Source of the DNA: Nemertoderma westbladi | Lineage: Eukaryota > Xenacoelomorpha > Nemertodermatida > Nemertodermatidae | DNA: 62,264 nucleotides | Assembly (NCBI GenBank): GCA_032718475.1 | Contig: JAUCBJ010002150.1 | Coordinates: 1-62,264 of the forward strand | Direction of reading: 5' to 3' | Part shown: piece by piece, positions 1 to 12,100 of the stretch | Layout of the letters: every line of letters starts with the position of its first letter | Position numbering within the stretch: position 1 is the stretch's first letter | Notes under the pieces: model-generated | The model's database searches: none | Seen by the model: the letters and a program-made list of their open reading frames with translations, nothing else | Told to the model about the DNA's origin: nothing | Position numbers and translations under genes: made by a program

Positions 1-272
1 CTGTTACGGTAACTGTACATCTGCCTCACCGGTTAGAGGACAGGTATCCTTCTGTCTAGTACGTAGGCATTAGACCCGCTCACGTACATAGAATAGATAC
101 AAGGCTCTGTTCCTCGCCAGTAGTCGTTTGTGTACTATATCTGTTTGTTTAGATATCCTGGACTGGGATTTGTTGTCAGATACTGTACAAGCCCGTATAC
201 ATTACTGGAGTCTCATAGTAAGATACATCGTTACTAGGATCTGGTAAGCGGTATACTACTGGACCCTTACAT
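1..272. other. Unique flank, no gene seen
   Basis: I see no convincing reading frame, RNA gene or repeat unit here. The sequence meets the satellite at about 273, where homology to later repeat units begins. Confidence 0.4.
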
Positions 273-3200
273 CAATTTTTATATTTATAACTTCTAACCC
301 ACTCCATGAGATAGCGAATCTTAAATGAAAGTCAAAAGAGCAGGTAACACTTTCATTTATAGAAGAAATCAGCTGTTCTTTGCTTCGTCTTTCCCCTGGA
401 GATGGATGAAATTTGATTGCGTCGGAACACCCCCTTTTTGAGGCTCTCAGAGTGGAGAGATAAGTAGCCTATCTCCCTGTTAATATTGTTGTGTTCTAGA
501 ATATTTATTATAGTTTCATCGTATTGCCAAAGCGGCTGGAGCCAAAGTTAATATGTAATGCAATAATTCACCTCAAATATCTCAGCTATTTCATGAATAT
601 AATGAGTATTAAAGCCATGTCAAAATCCTTGGGGTTTTTCAGCAATAATTTATCAAAATATCCTCTGATTTTTTTCAAAAACCACATCGATTTTCATATT
701 TATCACTTCTAATCCACTCCACGAGATAGAGAATCTTAAACGAAAGTCATAAGAACAGGTAACACTTTCCTTTATAGAAGTAATCAGCTGTTATTTGCTT
801 CGTCTTTCCCCAGGAGATGGATGAATTTTGATTGCGTCGGAACACCCCCTTTTTGAGGCTCTCAGAATGAAGAGATAAGTAGCCTATCTCCCTGTAAATA
901 TTGTTGTGGTCTAGAATTTTTATTATAGTTTCATCGTATTGCCAAACCGGCTGGAGCCAAAGTTAATATGTAATGCAATAATTCACCTCAAATATCTCAG
1001 CTATTTCATGAATATAATGAGTATTAAAGCCATGTCAAAATCCTTGGGGTTTTTCAGCAATAATGTATCAAAATATCCTCTGATTTTTTTCAAAAACCAC
1101 ATCGATTTTCATATTTATCACTTCTAATCCACTCCACGAGATAGAGAATCTTAAACGAAAGTCATAAGAACAGGTAACACTTTCCTTTATAGAAGTAATC
1201 AGCTGTTATTTGCTTCGTCTTTCCCCTGGAGATGGTTGAATTTTGATTGTGTCAAAACACCCCTCCCTATCTGTGGCTGTCTGAGTGGAGAGATAAATAG
1301 CCTATCTCCATGTTAATATTGTTGTGTTCTAGAATATTTAGTATAGTTTCATCGTATTGCCAAAGCGGCTGGAGCCAAAGTTAATATGTAACGCAATAAT
1401 TCACCTCAAATATCTCAGCTATTTCATGAATATAATGAGTATAAAGCCATGTCAAAATCCTTGGGGTTTTTCAGCAATAATTTATCAAAATATCCTCTGA
1501 TTTTTTTCAAAAACCACATCGATTTTCATATTTATCACTTCTAATCCACTCCATGAGATAGAGAATCTTAAACGAAAGTCATAAGAACAGGTAACACTTT
1601 CCTTTATAGAAGTAATCAGCTGTTATTTGCTTCGTCTTTCCCCTGGAGATGGTTGAATTTTGATTGTGTCAAAACACCCCTCCCTATCTGTGGCTGTCTG
1701 AGTGGAGAGATAAATAGCCTATCTCCATGTTAATATTGTTGTGTTCTAGAATATTTATTATAGTTTCATCGTATTGCTAAAGTGGCTGGAGTTAAAGTTA
1801 TTATGTAATGCAATAATTCACCTCAAATATCTCAGTTTTTTCATGAACATAATGAAGTATTAAAGCCATGTCAAAATCCTTGGGGTTTTTCACCAATAAT
1901 TTATCAAAATATCCTCAGATTTTTTACAAAAAACGATATCGTTTTTCATATTCATGACTTCTAACCCACTCCAAAAGATAAAGAATCTTAAATGAAAGTC
2001 AAAGGAGCAGGTAACACTTTCATTTATAGAAGTAATCAGCTGTTCTTTGCTTCGTCTTTCCCCAGGAGATGGATTAATTTTGATAGCGTCGGAACACCCC
2101 CTTTTTTCAGGCTCTCAGAGTGGAGAGATAAGTAGCCTATCTCCCTGTTAATATTGTTGTGTTCTAGAATATTTATTATAGTTTCATCGTATTGCTAATG
2201 TGGCTGCAGTTAAAGTTATTATGTAATGCAATAATTCACCTCAAATATCTCAGATTTTCATGAAAAATAATGAAGTATCAAAGCCATGTCAAAATCCTTG
2301 GGGTTTTTCAGCAATAATTTATCAAAATATCCTCAGATTTTTTACAAAAAACGAAATCGATTTTCTTATTCATGACTTCTAACCCACTCCACAAGATAAA
2401 GAATCTTAAATGAAAGTCAAAAGAACTGGTAACACTTACATTTATAGAAGTAATCAGCTGTTATTTGCTTCGTCTTTCCCCTGGAGATGGATGAATTTTG
2501 ATTGCGTCGGAACACCCCCTTTTTGAGGCTCTCAGAGTGAAGAGATAAGTAGCCTATCTCCCTGTTAATATTGTTGTGTTCTAGAATATATATTATAGTT
2601 TCATCGTATTGCCAAAGCGCCTGGAGCCGAAGTTAATATGTGATACAATAATTCACCTCAAATATCTCAGCTATTTCATGAATATAATGAGTATTAAAGC
2701 CATGTCAAAATCCTTGGGGTTTTTCAGCAATAATTTATCAAAATATCCTCTGATTTTTTTCAAAAACCACATCGATTTTCATATTTATCACTTCTAATCC
2801 ACTCCACGAGATAGAGAATCTTAAACGAAAGTCATAAGAACAGGTAACACTTTCCTTTATAGAAGTAATCAGCTGTTATTTGCTTCGTCTTTCCCCAGGA
2901 GATGGATGAATTTTGATTGCGTCGGAACACCCCCTTTTTGAGGCTCTCAGAATGAAGAGATAAGTAGCCTATCTCCCTGTTAATATTGTTGTGGTCTAGA
3001 ATTTTTATTATAGTTTCATCGTATTGCCAAAGCGGCTGGAGCCAAAGTTAATATGTAATGCAATAATTCACCTCAAATATCTCAGCCATTTCATGAATAT
3101 AATGAGTATTAAAGCCATGTCAAAATCCTTGGGGTTTTTCAGCAATAATTTATCAAAATATCCTCTGATTTTTTTCAAAAACCACATCGATTTTCATATT

Positions 3201-5885
3201 TATCACTTCTAATCCACTCCACGAGATAGAGAATCTTAAACGAAAGTCATAAGAACAGGTAACACTTTCCTTTATAGAAGTAATCAGCTGTTATTTGCTT
3301 CGTCTTTCCCCAGGAGATGGATGAATTTTGATTGCGTCGGAACACCCCCTTTTTGAGGCTCTCAGAATGAAGAGATAAGTAGCCTATCTCCCTGTTAATA
3401 TTGTTGTGGTCTAGAATTTTTATTATAGTTTCATCGTATTGCCAAAGCGGCTGGAGCCAAAGTTAATATGTAATGCAATAATTCACCTCAAATATCTCAG
3501 CTATTTCATGAATATAATGAGTATTAAAGCCATGTCAAAATCCTTGGGGTTTTTCAGCAATAATTTATCAAAATATCCTCTGATTTTTTTTAAAAACCAC
3601 ATCGATTTTCATATTTATCACTTCTAATCCACTCCACGAGATAGAGAATCTTAAACGAAAGTCATAAGAACAGGTAACACTTTCCTTTATAGAAGTAATC
3701 AGCTGTTATTTGCTTCGTCTTTCCCCTGGAGATGGTTGAATTTTGATTGTGTCAAAACACCCATCCCTATCTGTGGCTGTCTGAGTGGAGAGATAAATAG
3801 CCTATCTCCATGTTAATATTGTTGTGTTCTAGAATATTTAGTATAGTTTCATCGTATTGCCAAAGCGGCTGGAGCCAAAGTTAATATGTAACGCAATAAT
3901 TCACCTCAAATATCTCAGCTATTTCATGAACATAATGAAGTATTAAAGCCCTGTCAAAATCCTTGGGGTTTTTCAGCAATAATTTATCAAAATATCCTTT
4001 GATTTTTTTCAAAAACCACATCAATTTTTATATTTATAACTTCTAACCCACTCCATGAGATAGCGAATCTTAAATGAAAGTCAAAAGAGCAGGTAACACT
4101 TTCATTTATAGAAGAAATCAGCTATTCTTTGCTTCGTCTTTCCCCTGGAGATGGATGAAATTTGATTGCGTCGGAACACCCCCTTTTTGAGGCTCTCAGA
4201 GTGGAGAGATAAGTAGCCTATCTCCCTGTTAATATTGTTGTGTTCTAGAATATTTATTATAGTTTCATCGTATTGCCAAAGCGGCTGGAGCCGAAGTTAA
4301 TATGTAATACAACAACTCACCTCAAATTTCTCAGCTATTTCATGAACATAATGAAGTATTAAAGCCATGTCAAAATCCTTGGGGTTTTTCAGCAATAATT
4401 AATCAAAATATCCTCTGATTTTTTTCAAAAACCACATCGATTTTTATATTTATAACTTCTAACCCACTCCATGAGATAGTGAATCTTAAATGAATGTCAA
4501 AAGAACAGGTAACACTTTCATTTATAGAAGTAATCAGCTGTTCTTTGCTTCGTCTTTCCCCTGGAGATGGTATGAATTTTGATTGCGTCGGAACACCCCC
4601 TTTTTGAGGCTCTCAGAGTGGAGAGATAAGTAGCCTATCTCCCTGTTAATATTGTTGTGTTCTAGAATATTTATTATAGTTTCATCGTATTGCCAAAGAG
4701 GCTGGAGCTGAAGTTAATATGTAATGCAACAATTCACCTCAAATTTCTCAGCTATTTCATGAACATAATGAAGTATTAAAGCCATGTCAAAATCCTTGGG
4801 GTTTTTCAGCAATAATTTATCAAAATATCCTTTGATTTTTTTCAAAAACCACATCGATTTTCATATTTATCACTTCTAATCCACTCCACGAGATAGAGAA
4901 TCTTAAATCGAAAGTCATAAGAACAGGTAACACTTTCCTTTATAGAAGTAATCAGCTGTTATTTGCTTCGTCTTTCCCCAGGAGATGGATGAATTTTGAT
5001 TGCGTCGGAACACCCCCTTTTTGAGGCTCTCAGAATGAAGAGATAAGTAGCCTATCTCCCTGTTAATATTGTTGTGGTCTAGAATTTTTATTATAGTTTC
5101 ATCGTATTGCCAAAGCGGCTGGAGCCAAAGTTAATATGTAACGCAACAACTCACCTCAAATTTCTCAGCTATTTCATGAACATAATGAAGTATTAAAGCC
5201 ATGTCAAAATCCTTGGGGTTTTTCAGCAATAATTAATCAAAATATCCTTTGATTTTTTTCAAAAACCACATTGATTTTTATATTTATAACTTCTAACCCA
5301 CTCCATGTGATAGTGAATCTTAAATGAATGTCAAAAGAACAGGTAACACTTACATTTATAGAAGTAATCAGCTGTTCTTTGCTTCGTCTTTCCCCTGGAT
5401 ATGTATGAAATTTGATTGCGTCGGAACACCCCCTTTTTGAGGCTCTCAGAGTGAAGAGATAAGTATCCTATCTCCCTGTTAATATTGTTGTGTTCTAGAA
5501 TATTTATTATAGTTTCATCGTATTGCCAAAGAGACTGGAGCTGAAGTTAATATATAATGCAACAATTCACCTCAAATTTCTCAGCTATTTCATGAACATA
5601 ATGAAGTATTAAAGCCATGTCAAAATCCTTGGTGTTTTTCAGCAATAATTAATCAAAATATCCTTTGATTTTTTTCAAAAACCACATCGATTTTCATATT
5701 TATCACTTCTAATCCACTCCACGAGATAGAGAATCTTAATCGAAAGTCATAAGAACAGGTAACACTTTCCTTTATAGAAGTAATCAGCTGTTCTTTGCTT
5801 CGTCTTTCCCCTGGAGATGGATGAAATTTGATTGCGTCGGAACACCCCCTTTTTGAGGCTCTCAGAGTGAAGAGATAAGTAGCCT
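273..5885. repeat. Satellite array, unit about 415-419 bp, about 13.5 copies
   Basis: The landmark CCTTGGGGTTTTTC recurs at about 627, 1042, 1459, 1878, 2296, 2712, 3127, 3542, 3961, 4377, 4794, 5211 and (with one change) 5627, so the period is 415-419 bp. Units also share CAGCTGTTATTTGCTTCGTC and a GGAACACCCCC block. Two subtypes alternate in patches: one reads GCGTCGGAACACCCCC, the other GTGTCAAAACACCC. This patchiness suggests unequal exchange or conversion between blocks. Five units keep a 62-codon open frame starting MPKRLEPK or MPNRLEPK; others break it with single-base indels, so I treat it as non-coding. The array ends abruptly in mid-unit at 5885, where a 31-bp repeat begins. Confidence 0.95.
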
Positions 5886-6057
5886 CGGCTACATTTTGTT
5901 CTTATAGTTCCGCCTGTGGCTACATTTTGTACTTATAGTTCCGTCCGTGGCTACATTTTGTTTTCATAGTTCCGCCTGTGGCTACATTTTATACTTATAG
6001 TTCGGCCGGTGGCTACATTTTGTACTTATAGTTCCACCCGTGGCTACATTTTGTTCA
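5886..6057. repeat. 31-bp tandem repeat, about 5.5 copies
   Basis: The word GGCTACATTTTGT recurs every 31 bp from 5887, alternating with TTATAGTTCCGCC-type sequence. It abuts the truncated last satellite unit directly. The units are diverged from each other by a few substitutions. Confidence 0.9.
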
Positions 6058-6149
6058 TCTATTACAATAAATGTCTGATTTTGTTTGTTTTGGTTATATT
6101 TTAATATTTATAATTAAATACATTTAATTGTTACTATGAAAAATTTTAA

Positions 6150-6186
6150 GCCCCCCCCTTAAGAAATTCCTGGATCCGCCCCTGAT
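6150..6186 (-). mobile_element. Transposon-terminus-like sequence
   Basis: Read on the minus strand this is CAGGGGCGGATCCAGGAATT followed by a G-rich run. This word, whose translation gives GRIQEFLKGG, recurs as a DNA-transposon end in many animal genomes (known from memory, not searched). I found no matching inverted copy nearby, so only one end, or a solo fragment, may be present. Confidence 0.4.
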
Positions 6187-6190
6187 TGTC

Positions 6191-7500
6191 AGAGTGAATG
6201 TTAATGGCAGTGGAGTGGAGCTGGAGATGGTCGGTTGTACTTACACCTATTCTCGCCGGATCCGGATCATGATAGGCTTGGCTGTCGTCGATGATACCGT
6301 TTTCCGAACCGTCCGAAATGTTCGGATTGACCAGAGTTTCATCCATGATGTTAATTATAGACGCGCCCGCGTCCGTAAATACCACGATATACGCAGGCCT
6401 GTTCGCCTACCTACCACTACCACTGCTACCAGACAGCCTACTCTAGGCCTAATTTACTGAACCTGCTGTCAATGCCCTAATGCTGCAATGTCAGCAGGCG
6501 GTAAGGTGGTAACAGACTGGCAGAGCCGTTAGGGCTTGTGAAGGAGAACAGAAAAAAGCATAGGCTGATAGGCCCAGGCCTATGTGCATGTGCAATAAGC
6601 ATAAATTGCAGTCAGTACGGCTACAGCCAGTGAACCAGACAGCAGTAAAAGCGCAGTATTTCTTTTATAATACCGATACGTTATTAATAAAAAAAATGAT
6701 TTAGAAATTTATAATTATTTCTTTTGAACAAAACTGTCCCGGCTAAACAGTGGGAAAGCGGTTTGGGTCGCTTTTTGTTATTTTATGAGGCTTTGCCGGT
6801 AAAACCTTCATTTGGCGGCTGTAATACTAACGCCCGTCAGCCCGTATTCTACCGTGCTGGCGCGCTTGGCGTAATTTCATCACCTGAGCATGTAAACGTT
6901 AATTGCCAATGGCCTTTAAAATAAATATTCTTTATTATAAAACCTTCAGTTTATTTATTTCCTAAATCAGGCATGTCACTAAATGCGATATGAGCCAAAA
7001 ACGGATGACAATAATCATGCAGTGTAGTGGTGAAAATTGAACGCACACGCACAGTTCAAAAGAAATACTGGCGTTTATACAGCCGCATAGACGGGTGTCT
7101 AAGAGACTGCTAGAAACAGATAAAGGATAAAGTAGCTACTGACAGATGCAGTCAGTAGCTGGTGGACACAGAGCAGAAAGTCTGATGTCCGTGTGATTCT
7201 ATTCATCAGAATGAATGAATGAATGAATGAAATAGCAGTACGTCCAGTATTTATAGGTGACAGAGTGAAGAATGTATCAAATTATTAGTGTTGGCGGGAA
7301 ATTTGAATGTTAATGAAGATAATGATAATGAATGAAATATCTAAGATACTTTTTACGTTTTTTGAGGGGGTAAGGACGCCGAAAGCCGTGACACGTGCCG
7401 TCGCACTCAGGAAATGTGAAATCGTCTGGCGTCTTGTCCCTAGTGCCATAGTCACTTAGCCCCCCAGTCCCAGTAGCTAATTGAGAAAGGTTGTATGACT
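6191..7500. other. Mostly unassigned sequence, one microsatellite
   Basis: A (GAAT)n microsatellite of about six units lies at 7207-7231. On the minus strand an open stretch at 6250-6385 ends beside a good splice-donor word (GGTGTAAGTA), so a lone exon is conceivable, but I recognise no domain. The rest shows no gene I can support. Confidence 0.35.
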
Positions 7501-9180
7501 ATAGTACTTACACCACTATCTCCGCACTCCGCACTATCACCTCACCACTCTCTTGTCACTCCCTAAGGCTTTAATCTCTAATGCTACCCCTGTGCTATCA
7601 TACTATCTACCTACTGCTTACTAACTCTAACTATCTAACTAACTCTGCTAACTACTAACTCTTACTACTTCTAGCTCTAACTGGGAGCCTCTAACTTTCT
7701 ACTGACTCTAACTCTCTACTAAGTCTAACTAACTCCTACTAACTTTCTACTTTTACTAACTCTACTTGACTCCTCTGAGTCTACCAACTCTGCTAACTAG
7801 CTCTACTAACTCTACTCCACTAGCTCTGCTAACTCTACTCCACTAGCTCTGCTAACTCTACTAACTAGCTCTACTAACTCTACTCCACTCTTCTAACTAC
7901 GTGGCGCTTGCGGTGCCCACAACCACTCTACTATATGGCACCCTATGTGCCCTCTCTGCTCTACTCTACTACCTGGCACCCTATGTGCCCGTCTCTACTC
8001 TTCTACTCACTGGTACCCTATGTACCCTCTCTACTACCTCTAACACTCTAACTCTACTACCTGGCACCCTATGTGCCCTCTCTACTCTTCTACTACCTGG
8101 CACCCAATGTGCCCGTCTCTACTCCTCTACTCCCCCTTTACGTCTCATCGCCTACACGTGACGCTCTGAGTGCCGGCAGAGTGGGTACGTTAATTATGTG
8201 AACTACTACTGACTCTACTAACTCTACTAACTCTCTACTAACTCAACTAACTCTACTACTAACTCAACTAACTCTACTGCTAACTCTTACTAACTCTTTT
8301 TGTGCCCGGCACCTCTTGTGCCCGGCACCTTCTAACTCTACTAACTCTTTTTGTGCCCGGCACCTCTTGTGCCCGGCACCTTCTAACTCTACTAACTCCT
8401 TTTGTGCCCGGCACCTCTTGTGCCCGGCACCCACCCTAATTAACATACCCTGCTCTTACATCAAACACATCATCACGCCCGTGCCCCACTAAGTTCAGCG
8501 CATTCCCTACTAACTCTAACTACGTGGCGCTTACGGTGCCCACAACCCTCTACTGCTACTACTAACACCCCTAACTAGTGGTACTACGTACCCTCTTACT
8601 ACTCTAGCTCTCTCTACTAGCTAGCGGTACAACGTACCCTCTTACTCTTACTAACTCTCTAACGGTACTACGTACCCCTTAACTCCTATTCTCTAATGGT
8701 ACTGCGTACCCTCTAACTCTTACTTTCTAATCGGTACTTACGTACCGTCTAACTCTAACTAACTAGCGGTACTTACGTATACCTCTCACTCTCTAACTAA
8801 CTAGCGGTACTTACGTACCCTCTAACTCTAACTAACTAGCGGTACTTACGTACCCTCTAACTCTAACTAACTAGCGGTACTTACGTACCCTCTAACTCTC
8901 TTCTACTAACGGTACTACACGTACCCTCCTACTAACTCTTCTACTAACGGTACTACACGTACCCTCCTACTAACTCTTCTACTAACGGTACTACACGTAC
9001 CCTCCTACTAACTCTTCTACTAACGGTACTACACGTACCCTCCTACTAACTCTTCTACTAACGGTACTACACGTACCCTCCTACTAACTCTTCTACTAAC
9101 GGTACTACACGTACCCTCCTTTAACTAACTAACTAACTAATTAACTCTTACTACCTAACTTCTACCTACTCTATTATTTA
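7500..9180. repeat. Pyrimidine-rich tract of CTAACTCTA spacers with about 25 short hairpins
   Basis: The plus strand is almost purely C, T and A, built from CTAACT/CTACT words. Set into it are short inverted repeats of the form GG(T/C)AC-loop-GT(A/G)CC, starting at about 7903, 7937, 7975, 8012, 8063, 8099, 8308, 8359, 8410, 8526, 8580, 8626, 8664, 8698, 8733, 8768, 8806, 8841, 8876, 8911, 8949, 8987, 9025, 9063 and 9101. Part of the tract is strictly tandem: 35 bp per unit at 8801-8900 and 38 bp per unit at 8903-9122 (six copies). Hairpins early in the tract use GGCAC/GTGCC arms and later ones GGTAC/GTACC, so both arms change together. The tract lies downstream of the Gag-like gene on the minus strand and could be its 3' untranslated part or an unrelated minisatellite. 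Confidence 0.85.
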
Positions 9181-9199
9181 ATTATTTTCTTATTTTTAA

Positions 9200-12100
9200 T
9201 TAAATAATTATTTTATATTTTGTGCGTGGAAAGGGCGTCTCGCCCTCATTCCCACCCCCCTCAGTCCAAAACTTTGGACGACTAAACACTCTCAGGTGCC
9301 CCTCCTTCCGGTAGACACTCTCCCGCTGCCCTCCTATACGCCCTCTAACTCTTCGCCACACTCTCTTCGACACTATCTCCGCTAGCCTCCCCCTTCGTAT
9401 GTGCGCTGGCATTAAAGGCCTCGACGACCCCCGCTCGTTCCTTGGTACACATGGCGTCTGCCCGTGCAATGCCCCCTCGCACTGTGTCCGTCCTGTGTGT
9501 GTATGCAACACGCCTCCTCCTACTTTCCCGACTCCCTTATGTTTGCTAATGGGCTTCTCTGCCCCTGGTTTAGTCCTTTCATATCCTCTCCCTTTCCAAC
9601 ACTCTCCGGATCTGTGTCCTTTTACCACACATCGATGACATAGTCCGTTTGCGTCTGTGTAGGCTACACGATCTCGTTTGGGCAACGCTTGCCAGTACTT
9701 ACAACTCCTGGTCTTATGGGTTCCGTCCCGGTAATTGACATTGGAATCCTGGATTATAGCGTTTCCTGTATAGTCCTTCACGTATCGCGCTTAGGTTTAT
9801 ATGTACCGATTTAATGTTTTGGTTGTCTAGACTCGGCCTACTGGGTATATTGGGATTGTGTTTATTTTTGGTGTTATTTTCTTTCTGTCCCTGCCACGGT
9901 GTGGCCCTGCTACCAGCTAACTGTGGACTAGCAGTCCCCTGTACGGCCGCGTGTGGTGGTGACTGTCCGCATGACCTGTTCTCGTCCAGGGAGTTCGATG
10001 TTCTTGCTCCTATCGGGGTACATTGTCGATATTGTGATGGGGGAATGTCACCCTGCCCCCCCCCCCCAGCCGGTATGTTTGGTACTGGGGTTGATGTTAA
10101 TACATTGGGGCCCATACGTCTATCTCCAATAACTCCCCCCTCCCCTGGATATATGTTATGTCCCTGTGTATTATAGTCATGCTGCTGTACCGATATAGGC
10201 CTACCTACCTCTCGCCTACCTACCGGTATGTACTCCGCGACTTCCGGGTTTAATCCCATCGTTCGCGCTACCCCATCGCCTACTCTATCTCTCCCAGCAT
10301 GGCCTATAATAGTATGTGCAGTAAGGCCTACAGTATGTCCTGCAGTCTGCATGTGCCCTTCCGAACCGAAGTTTATTCTTCGCGAATCTCGAATCTCCCC
10401 GCGACTACTGCACTCTCGATCGGCAGCTATATCCCGTCGGGAAGCTTCTCTTCGATCCCCTCTCCTGTTCTCGACTTTGTATTGGTACCTCCTGTACCCC
10501 TCTCTTGGCGTGCGGTGCGTTTCTCCGGGGCGACGGCAATCTCCCGAAGTTCGACCCCACTGGCTCCCTGACTCCATCTCTACTATCGACGGTCCGTTAT
10601 CCGTCCTCACACTGCTATCGTTCGTGGCGACACTTCTTCTACTATCTTCTCTTCTTCCCCTTTTCGTGCAGTATTCCCGCTCGTGAGATCTCTCGTCGAC
10701 CTCCCGGTTAAACTCCACTGTTCTTCTTCTCTCTTCTGATCGGGCTCGACGCTTCGTCTGCCCTCTCGCGACGTCAACCTGCTTCTCTCTGCTCGATCGC
10801 ACGCCGCTGGGGATACTTGCAATCCCCCTATTACTCTCCATCGCCGGGTGTTGCGGTTTACCTAGCTCGGCCCGCGCATTATCCGCTGACGGCTGTGGGA
10901 CACTCTCTGCCCCCCCCTCTCTCTCTACTAATCTCTCGCGGTGGGGTGCCTGTAGCCCCCCCCACCCGCTACTTCTAACTCCACTATCCCTTACTACACT
11001 TCTGCGTCCCTCTTGTCGGACATTCTCTACCCCCCTTCTCTCGCCACTAATCTTTTGTGGTGGGGCTCCTGTAGCCCCCCCCCCCCACCCGCTACTTCTA
11101 ACTTCACTACCTCCTACTACACCTCTACACCCCTCTTGTGGGGCATTCTCTGCCCCCCCTCTCTCGCCACTAATCTTATGTGGTGGGGCGCCCGTAGCCC
11201 CCCCCCCCCACTCGCCACATCTAACTTCACTATCTCTTACTTCGTCTCTACACCCCTCTCTAGTCGACGCACTGTCTTTACTACGGCTGGGTCTATTCAC
11301 CCCCGCCTCTCTCTCTACTACTGCGTGGCCTACCAGGCCCACCTCGGGTTGGCTCAACCGCGCCACTTCCTGCCTACTAACTACGTGGCCTACCAGGCCG
11401 CCGTCTGCCGGGCTATACACGTCTGACGCGTTCACATTAATAGCACCATTCCCAATATTATTTGTTAAATCAATTAGATTGTTAGAATTTGAAACGAGAT
11501 TTAAATTATTTAAATTAGAATTATTTGAATTACTTGGATCACTACTATTCTCTAAACTTAAATTATTATTCGAATTATTTTTCGGGTTTGAATTGAAATT
11601 ATTATTTAGAGTATTTGTATTTAAATTTAAATTACTACTACCCGGTAAAATATTATTATTTCCTGTAATAAAGGGATTAGGGTTATTTACTACGGTACTA
11701 TTAATATTAACTGCTTCTAACGTACTACTACTACCCCCCCCCCGCCCGTACGGCTACACCAGTTCTGGTTCTCTCGCCCGGTGCCTGTAAGTGGGGGCTC
11801 ACTCTCTGATATCTCCAGCCGCGCCAGTTCTAGTCGGCGCCGTTTAAGTTTGGCCCGATATTGTGCAAGCATCCCTAGCACGGCATGCAAATCATCCCGC
11901 CTGCGCTCACCCTCTATCCCCCACTCTCGCATATTCTGCTCGGCCAACTCTGCCTCTCTCGCAATCGTCTCAAGCCGCCTCGCCGGCTCGCTCTCTACAC
12001 CCATCTCTAGCTCTCTACACTCCTTGGCTCCCTCTCTACACTCCTCGGCCCTCTCTCTACACTCCCTCTCCAACTCTCCTACCTTCTCTGAGAATGCGGT

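Noticed and set aside
524-3627. Repeated 62-codon frames (MPKRLEPK...) as a small gene family
   Set aside because: They fall at the same place in satellite units, and other units break the frame with single-base indels. There is no start context or codon bias.
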